40,918 nt of DNA from an archaeon (lineage in GTDB: Archaea; Iainarchaeota; Iainarchaeia; CSSED10-239): contig JAKQTP010000178.1 of NCBI GenBank assembly GCA_029563035.1, positions 1 through 40,918 on the forward strand, read 5' to 3'. The notes under the pieces are model-generated. The model was given only the letters and a program-made list of their open reading frames with translations. It did not search any database and was not told where the DNA came from. Shown in pieces: positions 21,776-30,142 of this stretch. Positions within the stretch are counted from its first letter, which is position 1; every line of letters begins with the position of its first letter. Made by a program: the position numbers and the translations under genes.

Positions 21776-23890
21776 TTATAAAACCTTCCCGATAAAATCT
21801 AAATCAGGAAATTTAAACTCGAATATCGTTGAAGGAAAACCTAATATTGTATTATTATATAATTGAACTTCATAACGATTAGAGGTATAATCATTTGTAG
21901 GAATAATTATATTTCTATATCTGCCAGGTTCTAAATCTGAATATTTACGACCTGTAGAATTGTTGGTTCCCCATATATTATAAAATTTTAAATCAACAAC
22001 ATTCGTAACTCCATTTATTTGCTGTAATATTGTTTGAACATTTGCAACATAAATAGGTTGCCCTATTTGCCAATTATTTATGTTAAAATAATCTTTTAAT
22101 GCTTGTAGGCATTTAGATAATACTTCTTGTTTATTAGCTTGGTCTACGATAACTGTAAATTCACATTGTAGATTCACAATTCTACCATCATATATCTCAA
22201 ACCAATCACCAATTAATCTCTTATCTAATAACCATTTTTTTATATTCTCTTTTAATATTTCTTGTGGATATTGCCATATACCATTTGTATCTTTATAAAC
22301 AGAAACCAACTTACCTGTTTCATCTTGTGATATTATATAAATTCTTGTTTTTTCACCTAACCATAATGATAAAGTATTATTATCTACAATTAAATTATTA
22401 AGTTGTTGTTGGTTAATAATAGATGTGTTATTTGAGGTAATGGTTGAAGATATTTGCTGATAAGAATCTAATTTAGATTTTATTTTTTGAATTAATTCTT
22501 TTCTCTTAAAATATAAATATTCTGTATCAATCAAATCTAATTCTGTAAAAATATCTTGTTTAATATAATCTAAATTTAGAACACCAGGTTTTAATTCTTC
22601 CACTCCCAATTTATATGGTCTACCAAATTTAGAAGGCAAATTAGCTATAAAATATCTAACATCCTCATAAGTAACCACTCTATCTTGTGCAGCATATACT
22701 TTTGGTGCAGTATATCTTATTTCCTCATTAGACATTTCTTCAGAGCCTCCGACGGCAGGTAACTCATTATAAACCTGTAGAGAACTCCTAACTCTAGCTA
22801 ATTTATCTGCATCAAAAGCTAATTGAAAAGAATAAAATTCTTTAGATACAATATTTGTTATTTGAAATGGTTGTGCATTAGAATCTAAGCCTCCGCCTGT
22901 TCTATATTTTATAAATAATGTTGAATCTACTGTAGGTATTTCACCTAAAGTTGTATTATTTAAAACTTGATTAAGATTAATATCTGTTACAAAGTTTTTT
23001 ATTAAGTCTTCAAATAAATCAAAGTTTGTTGTAGAGCTTCCGAAGATTAATGTTACGATATTATTTACATCTCTCTTTATTATAAACCTCTTAGGTATTT
23101 CTACCCAATCACCTTGTTTTATTTGATTAGGGTTATTTACATTATCCTCTAACTCTACAAATATTTTATCCCTACTAAGAAAATCTACATGATAATATTG
23201 ATAATCTAAATTATCAAAAATACTATCATTTGCTATTTGATATTGATTTCCAGGTAATCCAATAACTCCTGAAATTTCTGTAACATCTGTATCTGAAATT
23301 GTTACCTTTAAAAAAGGAGTGGCTTGTTCTGTATCTATATATAATCTTTGCACCTTTGTTATACCACTTCTTATAGTTACACTCTTAATAATAGTAAAAT
23401 CTATGAGCTCACCATTATTATTATAATTAGGTATAACTTGTCTATTCCTCTCGTCTGCAAAATTTATATCTTCTAAAGTTTCAAATTTTGTTCCAGAATT
23501 AGAAGACACAATCATTCCTTTTTTAAGGTGCATAAATAATGTTGGGTCTGGTTTATTTAATTCATTGTCAACAATATAAGGCACATTGCACTTTACTTTT
23601 AATTGTGTTTGAGATGCTGTCTTGCCAAAATTATTAAAATTAAAATCATTTACACTTCTAACAAGCGAGCCTCTTGATTGTGCCTCAGAGATAAAACTTT
23701 CATTAAATGCCTTATCTATATTTTCCCCTAAAACAACTCCCATATAGGCGCACATCTCCAAATACATCATATCAGGTGATGCTGAATTAAAATAATTAAA
23801 ATCTTCAGGAAATCTTGTTTTTATGTAATTCTTTAAATCACCTACGAAAGTATCAAAATCTCTATTTATATAATCTATCCCTTTTGCCAT
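21776..23890 (-). CDS. gp6: Baseplate wedge protein, gp6-like
   Basis: A 704-residue protein (T4 gp6 is 660). The N-terminus is typical: GIDYINRDFDTFVGDLKNYI, PEDFNYFNSASPDMMYLEM, GVVLGENIDKAFNESFISEA, RGSLVRSVNDFNF. The mid region AVGGSEEMSNEEIRYTAPKV and QDRVVTYEDVRYFI is the conserved core of gp6/baseplate J-like proteins. Gp6 forms the continuous ring of the baseplate wedges and controls sheath contraction. It is last in the late baseplate operon from 25615, 6 nt after gp25. Confidence 0.9.
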   Translation of the reverse strand: MAKGIDYINRDFDTFVGDLKNYIKTRFPEDFNYFNSASPDMMYLEMCAYMGVVLGENIDKAFNESFISEAQSRGSLVRSVNDFNFNNFGKTASQTQLKVKCNVPYIVDNELNKPDPTLFMHLKKGMIVSSNSGTKFETLEDINFADERNRQVIPNYNNNGELIDFTIIKSVTIRSGITKVQRLYIDTEQATPFLKVTISDTDVTEISGVIGLPGNQYQIANDSIFDNLDYQYYHVDFLSRDKIFVELEDNVNNPNQIKQGDWVEIPKRFIIKRDVNNIVTLIFGSSTTNFDLFEDLIKNFVTDINLNQVLNNTTLGEIPTVDSTLFIKYRTGGGLDSNAQPFQITNIVSKEFYSFQLAFDADKLARVRSSLQVYNELPAVGGSEEMSNEEIRYTAPKVYAAQDRVVTYEDVRYFIANLPSKFGRPYKLGVEELKPGVLNLDYIKQDIFTELDLIDTEYLYFKRKELIQKIKSKLDSYQQISSTITSNNTSIINQQQLNNLIVDNNTLSLWLGEKTRIYIISQDETGKLVSVYKDTNGIWQYPQEILKENIKKWLLDKRLIGDWFEIYDGRIVNLQCEFTVIVDQANKQEVLSKCLQALKDYFNINNWQIGQPIYVANVQTILQQINGVTNVVDLKFYNIWGTNNSTGRKYSDLEPGRYRNIIIPTNDYTSNRYEVQLYNNTILGFPSTIFEFKFPDLDFIGKVL

Positions 23891-23896
23891 TATTCT

Positions 23897-24256
23897 TTAT
23901 GTTTTAAATTCAAAATCAACAATATCAGTTATTTGTGTAAAATATTGAATCCTGACATATAAATCAGTAAAATTTTGAATTAATTTAAATTCTATAAATT
24001 TAACTTCAGGAAATTGATTTTCTAATTCTATTAATATCTCATCTTCTTTATCAGATAAATTCTCATCAGTATATATGTTTTGTATCATATCTGTGAGAGA
24101 GCAACCAATTGGGTTACCCATTCTGCTATTTTTATTGGTCATTAAAAATGCTTTAATAGCAGATGTTAATGCTTTTTCTACAGTATCACACCTCTCTAAG
24201 CCATCATCTATAATGTGTTTCTTAAAAGGAAATAATAATGAGGCAGTCTTTGGCAT
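23897..24256 (-). CDS. gp25: Baseplate wedge protein, gp25-like
   Basis: A 119-residue protein (T4 gp25 is 132) with the gp25/lysozyme-like wedge signature: FPFKKHIIDDGLERCDTVEK, SAIKAFLMTNKNSRMGNPIG and a C-terminal beta region YVRIQYFTQITDIVDF. It joins the gp6 ring to the inner baseplate and nucleates the sheath. The gene order gp5-like, gp25, gp6 with 3-6 nt gaps supports the call. Confidence 0.9.
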   Translation of the reverse strand: MPKTASLLFPFKKHIIDDGLERCDTVEKALTSAIKAFLMTNKNSRMGNPIGCSLTDMIQNIYTDENLSDKEDEILIELENQFPEVKFIEFKLIQNFTDLYVRIQYFTQITDIVDFEFKT

Positions 24257-24259
24257 AAA

Positions 24260-25159
24260 TTAATTGATTAAAATATTTTTAGAAATTCCTTCTTGTTTAA
24301 ATTTTTCATATTGACCTTTTAATTTTTTTAAAGCCACCGATATTGTTGGTGCGGCTGCACCAGCCGCACAAGGAGAACCGGGTGAAGCCGATGTGGCAGG
24401 AGAGGTAGTTAATAACTTTTCTAAAGAATTAAAAAAAGCTATTTGAGCATCTTGTAAATCTGTAAAATCTTCTGCAAAAATCGGTTTCTTCTTATCTTTA
24501 CTTTTTTTAGAAAGTAATTCTATTTCTTTATATGGTGTGATTTCAACTTTTTCATTTATTTTTAAATTACTCTCTTCTTTTTCGCCTTTATTTTGAGTTA
24601 AATCAATTTCTTTTTCATCAAATATTAATTGATTTTTTCCTTTACCTTTTAGACCTGTTCTTTTCTCAGGATTGCTACCTCTTGTTTTATATTTTTTTTC
24701 TTTTATTTTTTCAGAAACATCATATTTTCTCCCAATTAATTTTTCTGCATCTGCCCAATTATCCTCTTTATCTAAAGATAACCTATCTTTATCAAAAATA
24801 TCTTTATCATCTAATAAATCAAATACATCTAAATAAATTCTGCATTTAGAATTATCTTGTGTTGAAAAATTTAAAACTAAAACTGTTGTTTTTTCATCCG
24901 GTATATCTACTAATCTCTTATTTATAGGCAGACACCAAGGCAAATCATCTATACCATCTTTGTCATTTATGAAATAATGGTCATCAACAACCGGGATTCT
25001 AACCTTAATCCTCTTATTATTTTTAGAATCTTTATTAGATACAACTATACCTGGCATCACTAAATCATTAACACCCTTTTTATCTTGCGAAAAATCAGTT
25101 GCATCAGAAATACCTTGTTTTATCTTTGATTCAATATTAAAACCTGAGGTTTTATTCAT
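24260..25159 (-). CDS. Baseplate hub/spike protein with gp5-type OB domain
   Basis: A 299-residue protein. Residues about 34-115 form a gp5-type OB fold: MPGIVVSNKDSKNNKRIKVR, PVVDDHY, then LPWCLPINKR and TTVLVLNF. The middle (about 120-225) is low-complexity and lysine-rich. The C-terminal part has a Pro/Ala/Ser-rich linker (SPATSASPGSPCAAGAAAP) coded by an unusually GC-rich patch, then a short helix (KKLKGQYEKFKQEG). There is no lysozyme domain and no obvious spike beta-helix, unlike T4 gp5. It precedes gp25 in the late baseplate operon, so a central hub or spike adaptor role is likely. Confidence 0.75.
   Translation of the reverse strand: MNKTSGFNIESKIKQGISDATDFSQDKKGVNDLVMPGIVVSNKDSKNNKRIKVRIPVVDDHYFINDKDGIDDLPWCLPINKRLVDIPDEKTTVLVLNFSTQDNSKCRIYLDVFDLLDDKDIFDKDRLSLDKEDNWADAEKLIGRKYDVSEKIKEKKYKTRGSNPEKRTGLKGKGKNQLIFDEKEIDLTQNKGEKEESNLKINEKVEITPYKEIELLSKKSKDKKKPIFAEDFTDLQDAQIAFFNSLEKLLTTSPATSASPGSPCAAGAAAPTISVALKKLKGQYEKFKQEGISKNILIN
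24349..24369. repeat. GC-rich inverted repeat inside the gp5-like gene
   Basis: GTGCGGCT (24349-24356) and AGCCGCAC (24362-24369) form a perfect 8-bp stem in a patch of strikingly high GC (about 24340-24410) within a very AT-rich genome. It encodes the Ala/Pro linker. Confidence 0.6.
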
Positions 25160-25292
25160 TTTTATCTAACTCTTGTAGCTGTTTAATTAATAATTCAATT
25201 TCTGTGTTTTTAAGAATCATTTCTTTTTGCAACTCAATTATTTTTTTTAATAATTGTCTTTTTGTTTCTAAAAATTCTTCTTCTTTTATCAT
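25152..25292 (-). CDS. Small coiled-coil protein, 46 aa
   Basis: ATG at 25292 overlaps the TGA of the preceding gene (ATGA), and the stop at 25152 overlaps the start of the gp5-like gene by 8 nt. The sequence MIKEEEFLETKRQLLKKIIE, LQKEMILKNTEIELLIKQL, QELDKNE is a near-continuous amphipathic heptad pattern. Its position in the late baseplate operon suggests a small structural or assembly factor, but no family is recognised. Confidence 0.65.
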   Translation of the reverse strand: MIKEEEFLETKRQLLKKIIELQKEMILKNTEIELLIKQLQELDKNE

Positions 25293-25615
25293 TCTGAAAT
25301 TTCTAACTTTCTTCTTAATTCATGAATGCTAAATATTTCATCTTCACCATTTAATTCACTTTTTTTCTTAACCCTATCTTTTATAAGGTTTGCCACTTTA
25401 AATAATTGGTCTCTAGCACTATATTTATTTCTTAATAAATTATTTATAGATTCACCTAAAACTGTTAATGCTGTATTATCTGTACTATCTTGCGCTCCTA
25501 ATTGGTCATAATACCTCTTTAACATATTATCAACTTCGCCTATATCTATTTTTGCGCCGTCATACAAATCATTAATTAATTGGTCTAAACCTTCTTCAGA
25601 AATTAAATTTTCCAT
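25289..25615 (-). CDS. Unknown late protein, 108 aa, first gene of the baseplate operon
   Basis: Not recognised. Acidic and helical: MENLISEEGLDQLINDLYDG, KIDIGEVDNMLKRYYDQLGA, KYSARDQLFKVANLIKDRVK, FSIHELRRKLEISE. An exact late element lies 15 nt upstream. Leading the operon of gp5-like, gp25 and gp6 genes, it may be a baseplate assembly chaperone or minor subunit. Confidence 0.65.
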   Translation of the reverse strand: MENLISEEGLDQLINDLYDGAKIDIGEVDNMLKRYYDQLGAQDSTDNTALTVLGESINNLLRNKYSARDQLFKVANLIKDRVKKKSELNGEDEIFSIHELRRKLEISE

Positions 25616-25630
25616 AAAATATAAATTTTA

Positions 25631-25642
25631 TTTTAAATAGTT
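25631..25642 (-). promoter_or_regulatory. Candidate late promoter (baseplate operon)
   Basis: Exact AACTATTTAAAA on the minus strand, followed by TAAAATTTATATTTT, 15 nt upstream of the ATG at 25615. Confidence 0.65.
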
Positions 25643-25657
25643 TTATTATTCTGTAAT

Positions 25658-26356
25658 TCAAGATACTAATTTTTGAAATTTTTTAAAATACTCATTAATT
25701 TGCATTCTACTCATAGAGAGTTCTTTACATAAAAAATTCTTAAATTCTTTAACATTTAATTTTTCAAAATTATTTTTATCTTTTTCAAATTCAATTTCAT
25801 TCCATCTATATAAAACTAATTTTAATTCATTAAAAAAATAAACCTCATCATCTTTTAATTTATTATTCAATAAAACAAAATTTATTTTTTGAATATAATC
25901 GACTAAAGCTTCATCTAAATTAAAAACATCATTATCTTTTCTTTCTTGATAAGAAATATCAAAATCATAAACAAACAATTTGCCAATTTTATTAGCTCTC
26001 TTATTTATATAAATCATTGAATTTTTTGCAATTGTGCCATAATAAGAATAAGCTCGAACAGGATATCCATTCTTACCAAACCTACCAGGTTTAAATAGAG
26101 GAAGTGCCTCTATTATTTTTTCATAAGCAAAATCTTTTAATTGGTCTTTTGTTAAATAATATAAAGTATGAAACTTAGGCATCTGAGAAACACCTTCAAT
26201 CAACTCAAGAATTGCTGGGTTAATTATTTCTTTAAAAATAAAATTCTTCCTTCTTTCGCTTGTTTCTGTATTATTGTATTCAATAATAGCTTCTTCATGT
26301 ATATTGGTCCAATATTCTTTTTTCCCTTTTTTTGTTTTTATTATTTCTTTTTCCAT
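25658..26356 (-). CDS. Late-transcription sigma factor, gp55-like
   Basis: A 232-residue protein (T4 gp55 is 185). The segment VRAYSYYGTIAKNSMIYINK with ALPLFKPGRFG before it matches the region-2-like core of phage late sigma factors, where RA-[FY]-[SG]-Y-F precedes a basic helix. The C-terminal helix pair (FLCKELSMSRMQINEYFKKF) looks like a helix-turn-helix. It would direct host RNA polymerase to late promoters, presumably the AACTATTTAAAA element found ten times here. The TGA stop at 25658 is followed in frame by three sense codons (ITE) and TAA. It lies downstream of the folE2-to-glycosyltransferase gene series. Confidence 0.75.
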   Translation of the reverse strand: MEKEIIKTKKGKKEYWTNIHEEAIIEYNNTETSERRKNFIFKEIINPAILELIEGVSQMPKFHTLYYLTKDQLKDFAYEKIIEALPLFKPGRFGKNGYPVRAYSYYGTIAKNSMIYINKRANKIGKLFVYDFDISYQERKDNDVFNLDEALVDYIQKINFVLLNNKLKDDEVYFFNELKLVLYRWNEIEFEKDKNNFEKLNVKEFKNFLCKELSMSRMQINEYFKKFQKLVS

Positions 26357-26451
26357 TATTTGTAAATTACCTTTAATATATTCTTTTATAAATATAATAT
26401 AGAGTAATTCACCTGCTTAGCAATTAAGTAAGCATCCTTAATCCTAATTTT
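26357..26451 (-). other. Intergenic region before the sigma gene
   Basis: 95 nt without a gene. It contains a weak stem GCTTA...TAAGC (26415-26433) and, on the minus strand, a TATATTTA-like -7 element about 30 nt before the sigma ATG without a matching -33. Regulation of the sigma gene may be encoded here. Confidence 0.3.
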
Positions 26452-26910
26452 TTATATTCCTGTTTCCAATTCTTTTTTTCTGTCTTCTAATTGAGATTCC
26501 CAATCTATTTTAATTGTTCCAAGATTTTTATAAATGAATTTTATTTTCTTGTCTTTATTTGATTCGAAATATTTATTCCAGAAATAAAATTTATTATCTG
26601 GAAAATTATCTAGAGGAAACTGATTTAAATTTTCTTTATTATTGAATATAATAATAGGCAATAAATCATACGCTCTCTTATTTATCTCAGGGCTTTGTGA
26701 TATTAATCCTTGATAATATAATTTATTGTAAATTTTTAAATCATCTGGATTTGTTAAGAAACTAATATAAAAATCTGTTTCTTCATCAATATAATCTTCT
26801 AATAATTTTTCATTAAAAGATTCTAATGATACGACTTCGGTATTTATTAATAAATTTAAACCTAATTTTAATTCATGAGGCTTATTATATTCTATTTTAT
26901 TTATTTTCAT
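26452..26910 (-). CDS. Unknown protein, 152 aa, next to the late sigma gene
   Basis: Not recognised. Soluble, with blocks MKINKIEYNKPHELKLGLNL, VSLESFNEKLLEDYIDEE, ETDFYISFLTNPDDLKIYNK and a C-terminal charged helix WESQLEDRKKELETG. It overlaps the end of the glycosyltransferase gene by 14 nt and precedes the sigma gene, with a 95-nt gap between. By position a transcription accessory role similar to T4 gp33 could be considered, but I see no motif to support it. Confidence 0.55.
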   Translation of the reverse strand: MKINKIEYNKPHELKLGLNLLINTEVVSLESFNEKLLEDYIDEETDFYISFLTNPDDLKIYNKLYYQGLISQSPEINKRAYDLLPIIIFNNKENLNQFPLDNFPDNKFYFWNKYFESNKDKKIKFIYKNLGTIKIDWESQLEDRKKELETGI

Positions 26911-28024
26911 TTTCTTTTGCTTTTAAAACATTATTAAATCTTAATTCTAATTGTTGTTGTAAATCCTCGAATAATAGAATTTTCTTATTAAAATTTTTAA
27001 TTGAATATTCTTTATTTTCTATAGGAATATAGGCTCCTATGTTTGATTTCCCTAAATATGCCAAACAGAAGCTTGCAATCTCTTCTGTTATAAAAAATAT
27101 ATCTTTAGGAACTTTTGTAATTTTATCTGCATAAAAATCTAAATGCTTAACACTTCTATTTTCATACATAATAACCGGAACACCAAAATATGAAGCTTCT
27201 AATGGTGGCACCATACAACCTGATTCGCCATCGATAACAACCATTAAACAACTTTCTGATATTGCTTTATAATAAGCATCTGAATCAAGAGTTCTTATAA
27301 CTCTAAAATCAAATACATTTAAGAATCCATATTTATTATAGAAAATATTTATTAATTGTGAAGCCTCTTTCTTGTTTCTTGAAAATAATGTTATAATAGG
27401 TTTTAAATTCTCAACATCCTCTCTAGGTTTGATATTTTGTGTATTAACATAAAAAGGTAAGTAATAATAATCTAATTGAGGATAAATTGCTCTGTAATCA
27501 TCAATTAATTCTTGAGAAACAGAAATTACTTTATTAAACCCCAGAGACGACCAATCATGTTGTTTAATAACAGCTATACCTTCATAAGACATTAAATAAA
27601 CAATTTTTGTTATAGCTACATTGTCATAAACACTCTCCATAATTCCAATGAATCCATCTGGGACAATAAATGTATCATTAGGTTTAAAAGGAAACGAATA
27701 ACTTTTTTTCTTCGTGTCTGTATTTACATATAAAATATCTACATTATATTCTTCTCTTAACCAATCTGCTTTAAACCCTTTGTTTTCATGTAGAACATAA
27801 CTTTTAAAACCTAATTCCTTTAATTTAGAGACTGTTTGGTAAATTGTTCTCAATGATTGTAGAGGAAATGTTAAATCTGGACAATAGAAAATATATCTAT
27901 TTTCTTTGTTGTTTATTTCTCCTAAAAAATCTTTTATTAAATTTAAATCGTTTTCTTTTCTTATTTCAAGAGGTATATTTTTTCTCTTAAATGATGCGTC
28001 TAAATTTTCGCTAAATTTTCCCAT
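26897..28024 (-). CDS. Glycosyltransferase, GT-B (GT4-like)
   Basis: A 375-residue protein with a GT-B layout. The N-terminal half has YIFYCPDLTFPLQSLRTIYQ, IVYLMSYEGIAVIKQHDWSS and VISVSQELIDDYRAIYPQL. The C-terminal half has PIITLFSRNKKEASQLINIF and the donor-site segment VVIDGESGCMVPPLEASYFG followed by VPVIMYENRS. It is not a close copy of the other glycosyltransferase (6830-7858). It sits in the folE2 gene series between a HAD-like gene and an unknown gene. It could glucosylate DNA or host/virion glycans; DNA glycosylation is attractive near folE2 but unproven. Confidence 0.75.
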   Translation of the reverse strand: MGKFSENLDASFKRKNIPLEIRKENDLNLIKDFLGEINNKENRYIFYCPDLTFPLQSLRTIYQTVSKLKELGFKSYVLHENKGFKADWLREEYNVDILYVNTDTKKKSYSFPFKPNDTFIVPDGFIGIMESVYDNVAITKIVYLMSYEGIAVIKQHDWSSLGFNKVISVSQELIDDYRAIYPQLDYYYLPFYVNTQNIKPREDVENLKPIITLFSRNKKEASQLINIFYNKYGFLNVFDFRVIRTLDSDAYYKAISESCLMVVIDGESGCMVPPLEASYFGVPVIMYENRSVKHLDFYADKITKVPKDIFFITEEIASFCLAYLGKSNIGAYIPIENKEYSIKNFNKKILLFEDLQQQLELRFNNVLKAKENENK

Positions 28025-28026
28025 AA

Positions 28027-28521
28027 TTATTTTAATTCTTTTTTTATATCTTTTTCTATTTTTTTAAAAAAATTGCATAAAGAATTGTCATATAAATTAA
28101 ACTCTTCATCAATTATTAAATTCTCTTCGTAAATATAATATTCTTTTTTATTTATCTCAATATCTTTATCTAAAATAAAACCAGATATAATTAAATTCTT
28201 TTGCCTAGCTAATAAATTAATTATATGATATGATTGTTTTAAATAATATCTTTCTTGATATATATAAACTGGAAATAAACATTCATTCGCTATTGATATT
28301 AACTCATTTAATTCTTCCCTGAAAATATTTTTATTGTTATAAAGCTGTTGTCCATGAAAATCAAAAAACTCTGTGAAAGTCTCATTTGATTCAAAATATT
28401 TTCTATAATCAAAATCTAAACATTTAATATTACTATTATTTTTGTCATTATATAATTCAGAAAAAATTTCTCTTGTATCTATTAGAACACCATCTAATTT
28501 TATAACTATACCTTTTTTCAT
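28027..28521 (-). CDS. HAD-like protein lacking the catalytic Asp
   Basis: A 164-residue protein whose start IVIKLDGVLIDTRE clearly resembles HAD motif I (normally D-x-D-G-V). The first Asp, the nucleophile, is replaced by Lys10. A later ISGFILDKDIEINKKEYYIY region may correspond to the end of the fold. It is thus probably a catalytically dead HAD relative, or a regulator or binding protein. It overlaps the nuclease gene by 4 nt and is followed 2 nt later by the glycosyltransferase, so it is coexpressed with both. Confidence 0.55.
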   Translation of the reverse strand: MKKGIVIKLDGVLIDTREIFSELYNDKNNSNIKCLDFDYRKYFESNETFTEFFDFHGQQLYNNKNIFREELNELISIANECLFPVYIYQERYYLKQSYHIINLLARQKNLIISGFILDKDIEINKKEYYIYEENLIIDEEFNLYDNSLCNFFKKIEKDIKKELK

Positions 28522-29366
28522 ATTTTTATTTTTTGGAATATAAAATCATTGCACAAATTAGTATTATAAAAGCTACACCAATTGCACAAAAATTTATTAT
28601 TACCATGCCTCATTTTTGTTAGCTTATTTTTATCTATAGTTTGTATATTTAATATCGTCTGTTTTATATCTAATATCACATCTTCAATTTCTTTTATAGA
28701 AGAATTTACCTCTAGTTCCATTATTTCAGAAGTGTTATAAACTAAGGCTACATATTTCGTTTTTATCTTATCTAGAGGAATATTATTTGCCTTAGCATAA
28801 AAATATTTGTATAAATTTAATTGATTAATGAAATTCTTATCTTTTAGTTTCTTTTTTAAATCCCAAGGTTTACCTGAAGTTTTCCAATCTATAAAATAAA
28901 AACATTCTTCATTATCAGAATATAAAATTAAATCTATGAATCCTTTAAAATACCAATCCATCTCATAATTAAACAAGAATTCAAATAATTTATACTCTAC
29001 ATCTATTACCCTAAAATCTTTATATCTATTATGAAAATCAAGTGAATTCTCTATCTTTGAAAAAGTTTCATAGAAATAACCTTCTCTTAATTTCATTTCT
29101 TCACGAAAATCTTCCTCTTGGTTTTCTAAGTTTTTAATAAACGACTCTAAAAACACATTTTTAGTATCATACCCTTTGTTTAAAGCTATTATCTCTAAGC
29201 AAGAGTGTATTAAGTTACCTAGAAATAAAGTTTCGTTATTTGCACCCTTAATGCCTAATATATAACTAAGATAATATTTGTGTTGACAAGAATTAAAAAA
29301 AGAATACTCACTAAATGAAATATGGTTCTTTATTTTTTTTATAGGTTCTAAGTTTTCTTCTAGCAT
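28518..29366 (-). CDS. PD-(D/E)XK nuclease, Cas4/AddB-like, probable Fe-S
   Basis: A 282-residue RecB-type nuclease. The N-terminal ISFSEYSFFNSCQHKYYL contains the first Cys. Then come FLGNLIHSCLE (the His motif), the catalytic FIDWKTSGK and INQLNLYKYFYAKA (the QxxxY motif). The C-terminal CNWCSFYNTNLC gives three more cysteines, the four-Cys pattern of Cas4 and AddB [4Fe-4S] nucleases. It probably resects DNA ends, for recombination-dependent replication or host DNA degradation. It overlaps the exonuclease gene by one base; the two may act together. Confidence 0.85.
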   Translation of the reverse strand: MLEENLEPIKKIKNHISFSEYSFFNSCQHKYYLSYILGIKGANNETLFLGNLIHSCLEIIALNKGYDTKNVFLESFIKNLENQEEDFREEMKLREGYFYETFSKIENSLDFHNRYKDFRVIDVEYKLFEFLFNYEMDWYFKGFIDLILYSDNEECFYFIDWKTSGKPWDLKKKLKDKNFINQLNLYKYFYAKANNIPLDKIKTKYVALVYNTSEIMELEVNSSIKEIEDVILDIKQTILNIQTIDKNKLTKMRHGNNKFLCNWCSFYNTNLCNDFIFQKIKI

Positions 29367-29980
29367 TAAAATAATTTAACAGTATAATTTTTTGTAACCT
29401 CTCTAATAATTTGTAATGTGTCATAACAATCTTGCAATCCAATATGTGTCACTTCTGTATTATCACTTTTTGTTCTATTCATACAAACTTTAAGATTAGG
29501 TAATTCATTATCATTTTCCCAATCTACACATAATATTGCAGGGTCAATTGTTCTTTGTTTCATAAGTATTTGTTCTTCCCAACCTAATATTCTATTCTTT
29601 AAGAATGGTATATCAAATGATGCAATATTCTTACCTGCATAAGTTTGTGTCTTATAATCAAGATTATTATTTAATAACCAAGAATAAAAAGCATCTGCTA
29701 TCATATCAGGGTGAATAAAATCAATATCAGTTTCGGTATAAAACTTATTGTTTTTAATTTCTAATAATCTCTTACTTATCTTAGATATTAATTCTTTATT
29801 CATATTAATTGCAAAAGGACTTCCCGATATTCTCTCATGTAATATTGCATAATTAAATTTAGGTAATTCCTCAAGAGGCTTTAATTCTTTTGTATCTTCA
29901 ATAATTGCAGAAATTGACAAAACATCATCTTTTACCATATCTATCCCTGTTGTTTCTATGTCTATTACTATAAATTTCAT
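29366..29980 (-). CDS. 3'-5' exonuclease, DnaQ-like DEDDh
   Basis: A 204-residue exonuclease. The motifs are ExoI MKFIVIDIETTG (Asp7, Glu9), ExoII YAGKNIASFDIPFLKNRI, and ExoIII HIGLQDCYDTLQII with the His and Asp of the DEDDh type. It could supply proofreading to the family C polymerase encoded at 752-4198, acting like the epsilon subunit, or trim ends in recombination together with the neighbouring nuclease. No clamp-binding motif was identified. Confidence 0.85.
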   Translation of the reverse strand: MKFIVIDIETTGIDMVKDDVLSISAIIEDTKELKPLEELPKFNYAILHERISGSPFAINMNKELISKISKRLLEIKNNKFYTETDIDFIHPDMIADAFYSWLLNNNLDYKTQTYAGKNIASFDIPFLKNRILGWEEQILMKQRTIDPAILCVDWENDNELPNLKVCMNRTKSDNTEVTHIGLQDCYDTLQIIREVTKNYTVKLF

Positions 29981-29982
29981 AA

Positions 29983-30141
29983 TTAATCTTCTGTTCTATT
30001 ATTGAATTTTATTTCTATTTTTATAAACTCAACAGGTTTAACACATTGAATATTTATAGAATTATCTATTATCTCAAATCTATTAATCAAGAGTTCATCG
30101 TCATATTGAGATAAAATCTCTTTTAAATCTTTTATTCTCAT
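29983..30141 (-). CDS. Unknown small protein, 52 aa
   Basis: ATG at 30141 lies right after the folE2 stop (30143) and the TAA at 29983 just before the exonuclease start. The sequence MRIKDLKEILSQYDDELLIN, RFEIIDNSINIQCVKPVEFI, KIEIKFNNRTED looks like a small alpha-beta protein. The first stretch is reminiscent of small phage proteins with LKEIL..YDDD motifs, but no function is known. The tight fit between genes supports it. Confidence 0.6.
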   Translation of the reverse strand: MRIKDLKEILSQYDDELLINRFEIIDNSINIQCVKPVEFIKIEIKFNNRTED

Positions 30142-30142
30142 G

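Noticed and set aside
28521..28620. Possible separate small membrane gene near 28521-28620 suggested by a plus-strand Phe-rich frame
   Set aside because: The region codes for the Cys-rich C-terminus of the PD-(D/E)XK nuclease on the minus strand.
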